A DNA stretch of 64,000 nucleotides from Staphylococcus simulans (GTDB lineage Bacteria; Bacillota; Bacilli; Staphylococcales; Staphylococcaceae). The stretch lies in NCBI RefSeq assembly GCF_002902285.1, contig NZ_PPRU01000015.1, positions 1 to 64,000 of the forward strand, given 5' to 3'. The notes beneath the pieces are model-generated. The model did not search any database. It saw only the letters and a program-made list of their open reading frames with translations, and was not told the DNA's origin. Position numbers and translations under genes: made by a program. Of the stretch, positions 16,884-24,940 are shown piece after piece; within the stretch, counting starts at the first letter, position 1; each line of letters starts with the position of its first letter.

Positions 16884-17774
16884 ATGTTTGATTCAATTAA
16901 AGAGATCATAGATTATGCGAATAAACATGATATGAAATTCTCAGAAATTATGATTGAAGAAGAGAAAGAATTAAGTGGGAAATCACGTGATGAAATCCGT
17001 GAACAAATGAGACAAAACTTACAAGTAATGCGCGACGCAGTTGAAAAAGGGACAACTGGCGAAGGCGTTAAAAGTGTAACAGGGTATACTGGTCAAGACG
17101 CAATTAAAATTAAAAACTATAACGAAAACAACCATGCGCTTTCAGGTAATGAAATGATGAGTGCCGTTATGGGTGCAGTTGCGACAAACGAAGTGAACGC
17201 AGCAATGGGTATCATTTGTGCTACTCCAACAGCTGGTTCCTCCGGTACAATTCCAGGTACACTATTCAAATTAGAAAAAACACATGGCTTAACTGAAGAT
17301 CAAATGGTGGACTTCTTATTCACAGCAGCTATCTTCGGCCGTGTTGTAGCAAACAACGCAAGTGTTGCTGGCGCAACAGGCGGTTGCCAAGCTGAAGTTG
17401 GTTCAGCATCAGCTATTGCTGCAGCAGCTGCAGTTGAAACATTCGGCGGTAAACCAGAAGCTTCAGGTCAAGCAATGGCTATCGCAATCAGTAACTTATT
17501 AGGTCTAGTTTGTGACCCAGTTGCTGGTTTAGTAGAAATTCCATGTGTAATGCGTAACGCAATCGGTTCAGGTAACGCATTAATCTCAGCTGACTTAGCA
17601 TTAGCTGGCGTGGAAAGCCGTATCCCAGTAGATGAAGTAATTGAAGCTATGGATAAAGTTGGACGTAACTTACCAGCTGAATTACGTGAAACTGGTCTTG
17701 GTGGTTTAGCAGGTACACCGACAGGTGAAGCAATCAAACGTAAAATCTTCGGTGACTCACAAGTTAAATCATAA
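16884..17774 (+). CDS. sdaAA: L-serine dehydratase, alpha subunit (iron-sulfur)
   Basis: Catalytic subunit, 296 residues. Four cysteines in conserved settings are visible: IICATPTAGSSG, GGCQAEVGSA, LVCDPVAGL and VEIPCVMRN. They include the ligands of the [4Fe-4S] cluster that polarises the serine hydroxyl. The remainder matches the SDH_alpha domain, ending GLGGLAGTPTGEAI. AGAGGTG precedes ATG. The gene ends the three-gene operon, with a strong terminator 54 bp downstream. Codons in sdaAA are enriched for the preferred set, suggesting good expression during amino-acid catabolism. Confidence 0.93.
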   Translation: MFDSIKEIIDYANKHDMKFSEIMIEEEKELSGKSRDEIREQMRQNLQVMRDAVEKGTTGEGVKSVTGYTGQDAIKIKNYNENNHALSGNEMMSAVMGAVATNEVNAAMGIICATPTAGSSGTIPGTLFKLEKTHGLTEDQMVDFLFTAAIFGRVVANNASVAGATGGCQAEVGSASAIAAAAAVETFGGKPEASGQAMAIAISNLLGLVCDPVAGLVEIPCVMRNAIGSGNALISADLALAGVESRIPVDEVIEAMDKVGRNLPAELRETGLGGLAGTPTGEAIKRKIFGDSQVKS

Positions 17775-17827
17775 TTGCCTGATGAATATGTAAATTTCAT
17801 TAAAAGTTAAATTGATAAATTCTAGAA

Positions 17828-17858
17828 ACACGCAACCTGAAAAAGGTTGCGTGTTTTT
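17828..17858 (+). terminator. Terminator of the serine operon
   Basis: ACACGCAACCT pairs perfectly with AGGTTGCGTGT around GAAAA, followed by TTTT. Confidence 0.9.
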
Positions 17859-17950
17859 ATTTATAAAAACATAAGTTGTCACAAAATTCAAAATACATAT
17901 TGCAATTTGTATCTTTTATGGGTAAACTAGTCAAAAGGGGATGATGGGAT

Positions 17951-18127
17951 ATGATAACAAGATTACTATACATTTTTATTGCTTTCTTCATTAACTCAGC
18001 CATTACGTTTTACCTGACAGATATCGGTACAATGATGAATAGTCTGTTGAAATCAATGTCTATCAGTATGATTATTGTATTCTTATTCTATTACACAAAG
18101 TTAATGATGGAGACCAAAGGGGAATAA
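17951..18127 (+). CDS. Small two-helix membrane protein, unrecognised
   Basis: A 58-residue reading frame starting MITRLLYIFI and ending METKGE. Two hydrophobic segments are visible (about 5-22 and 36-51), separated by a short polar loop that contains TDIGTMMN. AAAAGGGG lies about ten bases before the ATG. A terminator hairpin begins 17 bp after the stop and another terminator lies upstream, so it is a monocistronic gene. The frame, ribosome binding site and terminator together make it a credible gene. I do not recognise the family; small membrane proteins of this kind often modulate a larger partner. Confidence 0.65.
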   Translation: MITRLLYIFIAFFINSAITFYLTDIGTMMNSLLKSMSISMIIVFLFYYTKLMMETKGE

Positions 18128-18143
18128 CTAAATAGTACGACTT

Positions 18144-18178
18144 AAAATGAGATGACTTCGGGGTACATCTCATTTTTA
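18144..18178 (+). terminator. Terminator of the small membrane protein gene
   Basis: AAAATGAGATG pairs with CATCTCATTTT around an 11-base loop containing CTTCGGGG, then T-rich. Confidence 0.85.
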
Positions 18179-18202
18179 TTTTGAATGAAAGGAAGGATTA
18201 TC

Positions 18203-18736
18203 ATGTCCACATTAGTAATTATTGCACATCCTGATATTCAAGAAGGCGACGTTAATCAAGTATGGAAGAAAACATTAGAAGATCGTTCTGATTTAGTGAC
18301 GGTACATGACTTGTATCAAACTTATCCAGATGGAAACATTGATGTTGAATATGAGCAAGCGTTATTACAGAAACATGATTATATTATCTTTCAATATCCC
18401 ATGTTTTGGATGAGTTATCCGCCACTTTTACAGCAATGGTTCGATGAAGTCTATACACATGGTTTTGCGTTTGATGGCGGTGACGCTTTAAAAGGAAAAC
18501 ATTTCGCATTAGCCATTTCATGCGGCCAACCAAAAGCACATTATAAAGAAGATGGACCGATAGGGTATACGATTGACGAAATTTGTAATCCATTAAAAGG
18601 TGTTGTTAATTTAATCGGTGGCCATTTCTTTGGCATTCATGCGATTTACCAAACGGATGACATCGATAATTTTGCGACTCTTGCAGAAAATGCTGATGAA
18701 TATGTGGCATTTGTTGAAAGACTTCAAAAACAGTAA
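18203..18736 (+). CDS. NAD(P)H-dependent (quinone) oxidoreductase, flavodoxin_2/KefF-YwrO family
   Basis: FMN-type flavoprotein of 177 residues. The N-terminal phosphate-binding strand (TLVIIAHPDIQEGDVNQ) and the block FQYPMFWMSYPPLLQQWFDE with GFAFDGG are diagnostic of the KefF/YwrO/MdaB group, which reduces quinones by two electrons. ATG at 18203 with GGAAGG upstream is preferred over an upstream in-frame ATG at 18185 that would overlap the ribosome binding site. It is a separate transcription unit from the nitroreductase that follows 80 bp later. A role in electrophile detoxification is plausible by family. Confidence 0.85.
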   Translation: MSTLVIIAHPDIQEGDVNQVWKKTLEDRSDLVTVHDLYQTYPDGNIDVEYEQALLQKHDYIIFQYPMFWMSYPPLLQQWFDEVYTHGFAFDGGDALKGKHFALAISCGQPKAHYKEDGPIGYTIDEICNPLKGVVNLIGGHFFGIHAIYQTDDIDNFATLAENADEYVAFVERLQKQ

Positions 18737-18816
18737 CCACAAGCATTTTCCTTTAGACTCCTTGGTAGGTTCACTATACTATAGGTGACTACATAAGATG
18801 AGGAGCGAAAATAGTA

Positions 18817-19488
18817 ATGGAACAACAAGCAATACGCGATCAAATTTTACAAGCATTTAATTTTAGACATGCGACAAAACGTTTTAATCCAGACAAAAAA
18901 GTGGGTGCAGAAGATTTCCATACCATTATTGAAGCTGGACGTCTTTCACCAAGCTCAATCGGTGCGGAACCATGGCGCTTTTTAGTCGTTCAAAATGAAG
19001 ACTTACGTCAAAAATTAAAAAAAGTATCTTGGGGTGCACAAGGCCAATTAGATACAGCCTCACACTTTGTGATTTTACTTGCGCGTAAAAACGTACGTCC
19101 GGGTACAGAATATTTAACACATATTATGAAAAAAATAAAAAATGTACTAGATGATGTATTAGAAGATATGAATAAACGTTATGAAATGTTCCAAAATGAT
19201 AGCTTGGATTTATATGAAAGTGAACGTTCATTATGGGACTGGGCAAGTAAACAAACATACATTGCCTTAGGTAATATGATGTCAGTAGCCGCATTTTTAG
19301 GTGTAGACTCTTGTCCAATTGAAGGTTTCAGTATGAAAGAAGTCACACAATTGCTTTCTGATGAAGGAATTATGAATGAAGATGAGTTCTTACCATCCGT
19401 TATGGTAGCTTTCGGTTATCGTGCAGAAGATCCGAAACGTGTCAAAACTCGTCAAGCATATGAAGATGTCATTGAATGGCTTGAATAG
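18817..19488 (+). CDS. NAD(P)H-dependent nitroreductase family protein
   Basis: NfsB/YdgI-like FMN oxidoreductase of 223 residues. The N-terminal R-H-A-T-K-R-F motif and S-P-S-S-I-G-A-E-P-W-R-F bind FMN phosphate and are intact; the C-terminal FGYRAEDPKR matches the family end. It functions as a dimer in the cytosol, reducing nitro compounds, quinones or related substrates. GAGGAGCG precedes the ATG. The neighbouring KefF-like oxidoreductase suggests a small redox-detoxification pair, although they are separated by 80 bp and may have separate promoters. A terminator follows at once. Confidence 0.88.
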   Translation: MEQQAIRDQILQAFNFRHATKRFNPDKKVGAEDFHTIIEAGRLSPSSIGAEPWRFLVVQNEDLRQKLKKVSWGAQGQLDTASHFVILLARKNVRPGTEYLTHIMKKIKNVLDDVLEDMNKRYEMFQNDSLDLYESERSLWDWASKQTYIALGNMMSVAAFLGVDSCPIEGFSMKEVTQLLSDEGIMNEDEFLPSVMVAFGYRAEDPKRVKTRQAYEDVIEWLE

Positions 19489-19500
19489 TTATTTAGGAAA

Positions 19501-19530
19501 GACTTGAGCTTTAACAGCTTGAGTCTTTTT
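19501..19530 (+). terminator. Terminator of the nitroreductase gene
   Basis: GACTTGAGCT pairs with AGCTTGAGTC over ten positions, two of them wobbles, with loop TTAAC and five T. Confidence 0.8.
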
Positions 19531-19637
19531 ATTTTAATTGTCTGAATCTTGTGTTTCTTACCTTTGTTTCAATGCTATAATATTACCTATATTCTTGATT
19601 TATAAAGATGTAATACATATTAAAGGGGAGTTTTAAG

Positions 19638-20633
19638 ATGGTAAGAATAAAAATGTTTGATGTTGCACCTTATGAAATTGACGCAATTAAAAATTGGTCA
19701 GCAGAACACCAAGTAGAAGTGGATTATGAAAGCAATCCTTTAACTATGGACAATATTGAACAAGTAAAAGGATATGATGGCTTATCATTATCTCATAATG
19801 GGCCATTCAATCCTGAGATTTATAGTAAATTAGAAAGCTATGGTATTAAACAAATTGCACAACGTAGTGCTGGATTCGATATGTATGACTTAGAAGAAGC
19901 CAAAGCACATAATTTAATCATTACAACAGTACCCAGCTATTCACCAAGTTCTATTGCTGAATATGCAGTCACAGGCGCTTTGTATTTTGTGAGACAGTTG
20001 CCACTTATCAAACAACGTATGGAGAATCATAACTTTGTATGGGATGCACCATTGATTTCACGTCCTGTCAAAGACTTAACTGTAGCGATTATCGGTGTAG
20101 GACGCATCGGCAGTATTTCAGCGCAATTGTTCTCAAATTTCGGTTGTAAAGTTGTTGGTTACGATATCGAAGATAAGCCGGAATTAGAAAATATTGTTGA
20201 ATTTAAAGATTCGTTAGAAGAGGCAATCGCACAAGCAGATATCGTTTCACTTCATGTCCCGGGAAATAAAGAGACGTACCATATGTTTAATCAAGCAACA
20301 TTTAATCAGTTGAAAGATGGTGTGATCTTTGTCAACTGCGCACGTGGTATGGTTGTTGAGACACAAGCTTTGCTAGATGCATTGAATAGTGGTAAAGTAG
20401 CGGGTGCTGTTATCGATACGTATGAAAATGAGGCGCAATATTTCCGAAGAGATTTTTCAAATAGAGAGGTTCAAGATGAAACCTTACTAGAGTTGATTGA
20501 ACGTGATGATGTGTTAGCTTCTCCTCACATCGCATTCTTTACACACGAAGCTGTAAAAAATCTTGCTGAAGGCGGATTGAACAGTACTATGGAAGTATTA
20601 GAAACAGGAGATGCACAAACAAGAGTCAACTAA
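19638..20633 (+). CDS. ddh: D-lactate dehydrogenase
   Basis: NAD-dependent D-2-hydroxyacid dehydrogenase of 331 residues, reducing pyruvate to D-lactate in the cytosol. The Rossmann motif GVGRIGS lies near residue 152. The catalytic triad of the family is present: Arg in NCARGMVVE (near 235), Glu in DTYENEA (near 264) and His in ASPHIAFF (near 296). The protein matches the S. aureus Ddh in length and order. The ribosome binding site is AAAGGGGAG, and a TATAAT box lies at 19576-19581. The ABC exporter genes follow 47 bp later and could be read through, since no terminator separates them. Confidence 0.92.
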   Translation: MVRIKMFDVAPYEIDAIKNWSAEHQVEVDYESNPLTMDNIEQVKGYDGLSLSHNGPFNPEIYSKLESYGIKQIAQRSAGFDMYDLEEAKAHNLIITTVPSYSPSSIAEYAVTGALYFVRQLPLIKQRMENHNFVWDAPLISRPVKDLTVAIIGVGRIGSISAQLFSNFGCKVVGYDIEDKPELENIVEFKDSLEEAIAQADIVSLHVPGNKETYHMFNQATFNQLKDGVIFVNCARGMVVETQALLDALNSGKVAGAVIDTYENEAQYFRRDFSNREVQDETLLELIERDDVLASPHIAFFTHEAVKNLAEGGLNSTMEVLETGDAQTRVN

Positions 20634-20680
20634 AATGCTGTTGATAAATAAAAAGATAAAAGAAAGGAGGAAGTGATGAG

Positions 20681-22468
20681 ATGAAAGTGTTTATGCATTT
20701 AAGCTGGTTTTTTAAACAAGAGAAGTTGAAGTATATTGGCGGGCTATTAGTATTACTCTTTATCGCATTATTTCAGCTTATTCCGCCGCAAATCATCGGT
20801 AAAACGATTGATGCGATTGCAGCTGATCGTTTAACGGGAAGGCAGCTATTTACTTATATGATGATACTTGCTTTTGCGGCAGTGATGATTTATATTCTAC
20901 GCTACTCTTGGCGTGTTCTGATTTTTGGAACAAGTAATAAGTTAGGGAAGATTTTGCGTAACCGTTTATATGAGAAATATACTTCTATGAGTCCATCTTT
21001 CTTCCAAAGACGTCGAACAGGTGACTTGATGGCCCATGCGACCAATGATATTAATGCTGTTCAAGGTGCCGCAGGTCCAGGTGTGTTAATGATTGGCGAC
21101 TCTTTAATTACAGGAACATCAATTTTAATTACGATGGCACTGACAATCAACTGGAAATTGACGTTGATAATTATGCTGCCTTTACCTATTTTAGTCTTAT
21201 TAACAAGTTATTATGGTCGTTTGATGAGCAAAGGCTTTAAAAAAGCACAAGCGGCATTCAGTCGTTTAAATGATAAGACACAAGAAAGTATTGCTGGTAT
21301 TAAAGTTACTAAAACAATGGGTTATGAAAAAAGTGACCAAAAGGACTTTAAAACTATCAGTGATGATGTGGTTCGAAAAAATTTAAAAGTTGCGCAAATT
21401 GATGCCTTATTCAGTCCAACGATTATGTTAGTGATTGGTACAAGTTACTTCCTTGCATTAGTGTTTGGGACATTTATGATTTTCAATCATACAATTACGT
21501 TGGGTCAGTTAATTACTGCAACAACGTATCTTGGTATGCTAGTATGGCCGTTACTTGCGTTAGGTTTCTTCTTTAATATTATTCAAAGAGGTCATGCATC
21601 CTATGAAAGAATTAGTGGTATTTTAGACACGGAAAATGAAATAGATTTAACTTATAAAGTAAATGGTTATCCATCAGGACCCATCACTTATCAAATTAAA
21701 TCTTTTACTTTCCCGAGCAGTGAACATCCTTCGTTAAGAGATGTACACTTTACTATTGAAGAAGGTATGACTGTCGGTATAGTTGGGCGTACAAGTTCAG
21801 GAAAGAGTACGTTATTACGACTATTAGTACGTGAATTTGATACGCAACGTCCTGAAGATATTACTTATGGCGGTATTCCAATCCGTGATTATGAAATCCA
21901 ACATTTACGTGCAATGTTTGGTTATGTACCGCAAGACAACTTCTTATTCTCTACAACTATCCGAGAAAATATTGCTTTTGCGGTACCGAATAGTACAGAA
22001 CAACAAATTCAACAAGCAGCTGAGACCAGCTATGTTCATCATGATATTTTAAATTTCCCTCAAGGGTATGACACGGTTGTTGGAGAACGTGGTGTTTCAT
22101 TATCAGGAGGTCAAAAACAACGTGTTTCTATCGCACGTGCAGTCATTTCGGATCCGCCTGTCTTGATGTTTGATGACTCTTTGTCAGCAGTTGATGCAGA
22201 TACAGAAGAACATATTCTTAATAATATGAGAGACCAAAGACAAGGCAAAACGAATATTATTACTGCCCATCGTATGAGTGCAGTGAGTCATGCGGATTTA
22301 ATTATCGTGATGGATGAAGGTACAGTGGCAGAACAAGGGACACATGAACAATTGATGCGCAATCAAGGTTGGTATGCGAAAACTTATCAGTCACAACAAT
22401 TACGCGATCAATTAACTAAAAAGTTAGATGAAGCGGCACATGAAGAGGAGGGTGATTATCATGGCTAG
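20681..22468 (+). CDS. Heterodimeric ABC exporter, subunit with degenerate ATP site (YheI/BmrC-like)
   Basis: Fused membrane and ATPase half-transporter of 595 residues. Six transmembrane helices occupy about residues 18-300, and the ATPase domain follows. Walker A is GIVGRTSSGKST near 366, the signature is LSGGQKQR near 474, and Walker B ends in Asp498-Asp499: the catalytic glutamate is replaced by Asp499. The H-loop ITAHR is kept. This loss, with a normal partner next door, is the pattern of heterodimeric multidrug exporters such as BmrC/BmrD. It overlaps the partner gene by eight bases. The export substrate is unknown; the pair likely acts on lipophilic drugs. Confidence 0.9.
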   Translation: MKVFMHLSWFFKQEKLKYIGGLLVLLFIALFQLIPPQIIGKTIDAIAADRLTGRQLFTYMMILAFAAVMIYILRYSWRVLIFGTSNKLGKILRNRLYEKYTSMSPSFFQRRRTGDLMAHATNDINAVQGAAGPGVLMIGDSLITGTSILITMALTINWKLTLIIMLPLPILVLLTSYYGRLMSKGFKKAQAAFSRLNDKTQESIAGIKVTKTMGYEKSDQKDFKTISDDVVRKNLKVAQIDALFSPTIMLVIGTSYFLALVFGTFMIFNHTITLGQLITATTYLGMLVWPLLALGFFFNIIQRGHASYERISGILDTENEIDLTYKVNGYPSGPITYQIKSFTFPSSEHPSLRDVHFTIEEGMTVGIVGRTSSGKSTLLRLLVREFDTQRPEDITYGGIPIRDYEIQHLRAMFGYVPQDNFLFSTTIRENIAFAVPNSTEQQIQQAAETSYVHHDILNFPQGYDTVVGERGVSLSGGQKQRVSIARAVISDPPVLMFDDSLSAVDADTEEHILNNMRDQRQGKTNIITAHRMSAVSHADLIIVMDEGTVAEQGTHEQLMRNQGWYAKTYQSQQLRDQLTKKLDEAAHEEEGDYHG

Positions 22469-24242
22469 AAGACAGAAAATGCATGGTGATAATCAACTCA
22501 GTGCGCGTGATCAGTGGCATACATTAATGCGCTTGATGCGTTATACCTTTCCGTTTAAATGGTTGATTTTAGCTGCCTTTGTGATGCTTGGGATTTCCAC
22601 AGCAGCAGGTGTGGCAGTGCCTTATATTGTGAAAGTGTTTATTGATGATTACTTAACACCAAGACACTTTCCGCAACATGAAATCATTTGGATGATTGTT
22701 ATCTTTATCAGCATTGAATTGATTGGTGCGATAACAACATATATTAACATTTATATGTTCCAAAACTTCGCATTTAAAATTATCCAACAATTACGTATTG
22801 ATGCGTTTGATAAAATGGGCGAACTCGGCATGAAGTATTTTGATGAGGTGCCAAGTGGAAGTATCGTGTCACGATTAACGAATGACACAGAAGCCATCGT
22901 TAACATGTTTGTCGGGGTGTTTTCTTCCTTTATGATGGCATTATTTACAGTCATTTCAAGTTTTATTATGATGTTTATTCTAGATGTCAGACTTGCGTTA
23001 ATGGCTTTATGTTTTATGCCGATTATTATTATTATTTTAGCTTTATATCGTAAATATGCTTCAATATTCTTTGCGCAAGCACGTCAACGGTTATCTGATT
23101 TGAACGCGAAACTTGCCGAATCTATTGAAGGTATCCGTATGATTCAAGTCTTTAACCAAGAACGCAGACTACAAAAAGAATTTGATGAAATTAACGAAGA
23201 GCACTATCAATATAACTTGAAAACGATTCGCCTAGATGGTCTATTATTACGTCCAGCCATCGGTATGTTAAGTATCTTTGCGACAGTAATGATACTAAGT
23301 TATTTCGGATTATTAAGCTTCTCTTCGACTGTGACGGCAGGGGTTGTTTATGCGTTCGTACAATATATGCAGCGCTTCTTCGAACCCATTAACCAAGTCA
23401 GTCAAAATTTGAATATATTCCAACAAGCTATTGTCGCAGCTAACCGTGTCTTTACATTACTAGATAACGACACATTAGAACCTAAACAAAATGAAATCGC
23501 TGACCATCATATCACAAAAGGTAAAATTGAATTTAAAGATGTAACCTTCAGTTATGATGGAGAACACAATGTATTAAAACATATTACATTTACTGCTAAT
23601 CCTGGTGAAACAATAGCGCTTGTAGGCCATACAGGTTCTGGTAAAAGTACGATTATTAATTTATTTATGCGCTTTTATGAATTTCATCAAGGTGAAATAT
23701 TAATTGATGGTCAATCTATCAAATCAATTCCAAAGCAAGAATTGAAACAAAAAGTAGGGCTAGTTCTGCAGGATCCGTTTATCTTCTATGGAACAGTCTT
23801 ATCTAACATCCGCTTATATCATCCAACAATGACATTCGAACAAGCAAAAGCTGCTGCAGAATTTGTGCATGCTGATCGCTTTATTGAACAACTGCCAGAT
23901 CAATATGAGCATAAAGTAATAGAGAAGGGTAGTGCATTCTCTAGTGGTGAACGTCAATTAATCGCATTTGCGAGAACGATGGCAATTGATCCTAAAATTC
24001 TTATTTTAGATGAAGCAACTGCTTTTATTGATTCTGAAACAGAAGAGCAAATACAAAACTCATTGAAAGATATGCGTAAGGGACGTACAACGCTCGCAAT
24101 TGCACATCGATTGTCGACGATTCAAGATGCAAATCAAATTTTAGTGTTAAATCAAGGTGAGATAGTCGAACGGGGTACTCATGAAGAATTACTTGCGCAA
24201 AAAGGCATCTATTATAATATGTATTTGCTGCAAAATGGATAA
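22461..24242 (+). CDS. Heterodimeric ABC exporter, catalytically consensus subunit (YheH/BmrD-like)
   Basis: Half-transporter of 593 residues. Six helices lie at about 25-320 and the ATPase domain from about 355. Walker A LVGHTGSGKST is near 386. The signature is degenerate, FSSGERQL instead of LSGGQ. Walker B is complete with the catalytic Glu518 in LDEATAFID, and the H-loop is IAHR. A consensus Walker B here combined with the degenerate one in the partner fits one active and one inactive site at the dimer interface. I use ATG 22461 (GAGGAGGG eight bases upstream); the longer frame from 22428 lies inside the preceding gene. The gene ends at a bidirectional terminator. Confidence 0.9.
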   Translation: MARRQKMHGDNQLSARDQWHTLMRLMRYTFPFKWLILAAFVMLGISTAAGVAVPYIVKVFIDDYLTPRHFPQHEIIWMIVIFISIELIGAITTYINIYMFQNFAFKIIQQLRIDAFDKMGELGMKYFDEVPSGSIVSRLTNDTEAIVNMFVGVFSSFMMALFTVISSFIMMFILDVRLALMALCFMPIIIIILALYRKYASIFFAQARQRLSDLNAKLAESIEGIRMIQVFNQERRLQKEFDEINEEHYQYNLKTIRLDGLLLRPAIGMLSIFATVMILSYFGLLSFSSTVTAGVVYAFVQYMQRFFEPINQVSQNLNIFQQAIVAANRVFTLLDNDTLEPKQNEIADHHITKGKIEFKDVTFSYDGEHNVLKHITFTANPGETIALVGHTGSGKSTIINLFMRFYEFHQGEILIDGQSIKSIPKQELKQKVGLVLQDPFIFYGTVLSNIRLYHPTMTFEQAKAAAEFVHADRFIEQLPDQYEHKVIEKGSAFSSGERQLIAFARTMAIDPKILILDEATAFIDSETEEQIQNSLKDMRKGRTTLAIAHRLSTIQDANQILVLNQGEIVERGTHEELLAQKGIYYNMYLLQNG

Positions 24243-24261
24243 AAGAATAAGCGTAACAAAA

Positions 24262-24298
24262 GAAGCACCTAAAGCCGTTTGAACTTTAGGTGCTTCTC
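24262..24298. terminator. Bidirectional terminator between the ABC exporter and the GNAT-like gene
   Basis: AGAAGCACCTAAAG (24262-24275) pairs perfectly with 24285-24298; T-rich on the plus side, and on the minus side the A-run upstream supplies the U-tract. Confidence 0.88.
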
Positions 24299-24315
24299 TT
24301 TAGTTTATGTAAGTG

Positions 24316-24597
24316 TTATTCCTTACCAGCTAAGAATAGTTTAAACTCTGGGAATTGTTCAATCACACGTCTTGCGAATGAACAGCTCGCAGTGATTTTA
24401 AGTTGATTTGCATTCGCGTAATCTACTACTTTTTCAACGAGTTTCGTTCCGATACCTTGGCCGCCTAATTCATCACTGACAGCAGTATGGAAAATATCAA
24501 TCACATTTTCTTGCTCATCTCTGAATTCAATGATGGCGCTCGGTGAACTTTCTTCCCCAATAAAGAACTTATGGTCGCCTTGCTTTAAATCTGTCAT
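24316..24597 (-). CDS. Small GNAT-like acetyl-CoA-binding protein (Acetyltransf_CG family)
   Basis: Minimal GNAT-fold protein of 93 residues. The pyrophosphate-binding loop LGGQGIGTKLVEKVVDYA near residue 45 is intact, followed by a strand and a Cys-containing C-terminal block (ASCSFARRVIEQFPEF) typical of the YjdJ/NATD1-like group. It is very close in size and layout to a structurally studied S. aureus acetyl-CoA-binding protein of this subfamily. I use the second ATG (24597): AAAGGGG then lies nine bases upstream, against three bases for the first ATG at 24603. Substrate and role are not known. Confidence 0.85.
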   Translation of the reverse strand: MTDLKQGDHKFFIGEESSPSAIIEFRDEQENVIDIFHTAVSDELGGQGIGTKLVEKVVDYANANQLKITASCSFARRVIEQFPEFKLFLAGKE

Positions 24598-24940
24598 AGT
24601 CATAATCCCCTTTATCTATTTAATGTTACTCCTATCTAAATGGTACAAAACAAAGCGGGTCAGAAACAAGGGTTATTACAAAAATTATATGTTTTCTTTA
24701 ATGTAAGCGTTTTCTTTAATTTATAAATTTACAAAATAATTAGCACCAAATTAAAAAGAGTACTTTTCTCTTTAATGTGTATATGAATAGTGAACCTAAC
24801 TGTTTTTTAATTATAAAATATTAGGTTGAAAATTTCAGAATTCTGAGAATCTAAAAGATTTCATGAATACCATTGCAATTTAGTGTATTTAAGGGTATAG
24901 TTTAAAACATAATGATTACGATTTGGAGGGACCTTTTAAG
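24598..24940 (+). other. Intergenic interval holding a Zur-type promoter
   Basis: No coding sequence. The right third carries the promoter and Zur box of the zinc lipoprotein gene; the left part must hold the minus-strand promoter of the GNAT-like gene, which I cannot place confidently. Confidence 0.6.
24873..24925 (+). promoter_or_regulatory. Promoter with Zur-type operator for the zinc lipoprotein gene
   Basis: TTGCAA (24873-24878), 17 bases, TATAGT (24896-24901). The operator is 24903-24925, immediately after the -10. It matches the Zur consensus TAAATCGTAAT-n-ATTACGATTTA at 19 of 22 defined positions; the right half is complete except for its last base. Zinc-bound Zur would cover the transcription start. 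The box ends next to the ribosome binding site GGAGGG. Confidence 0.75.
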
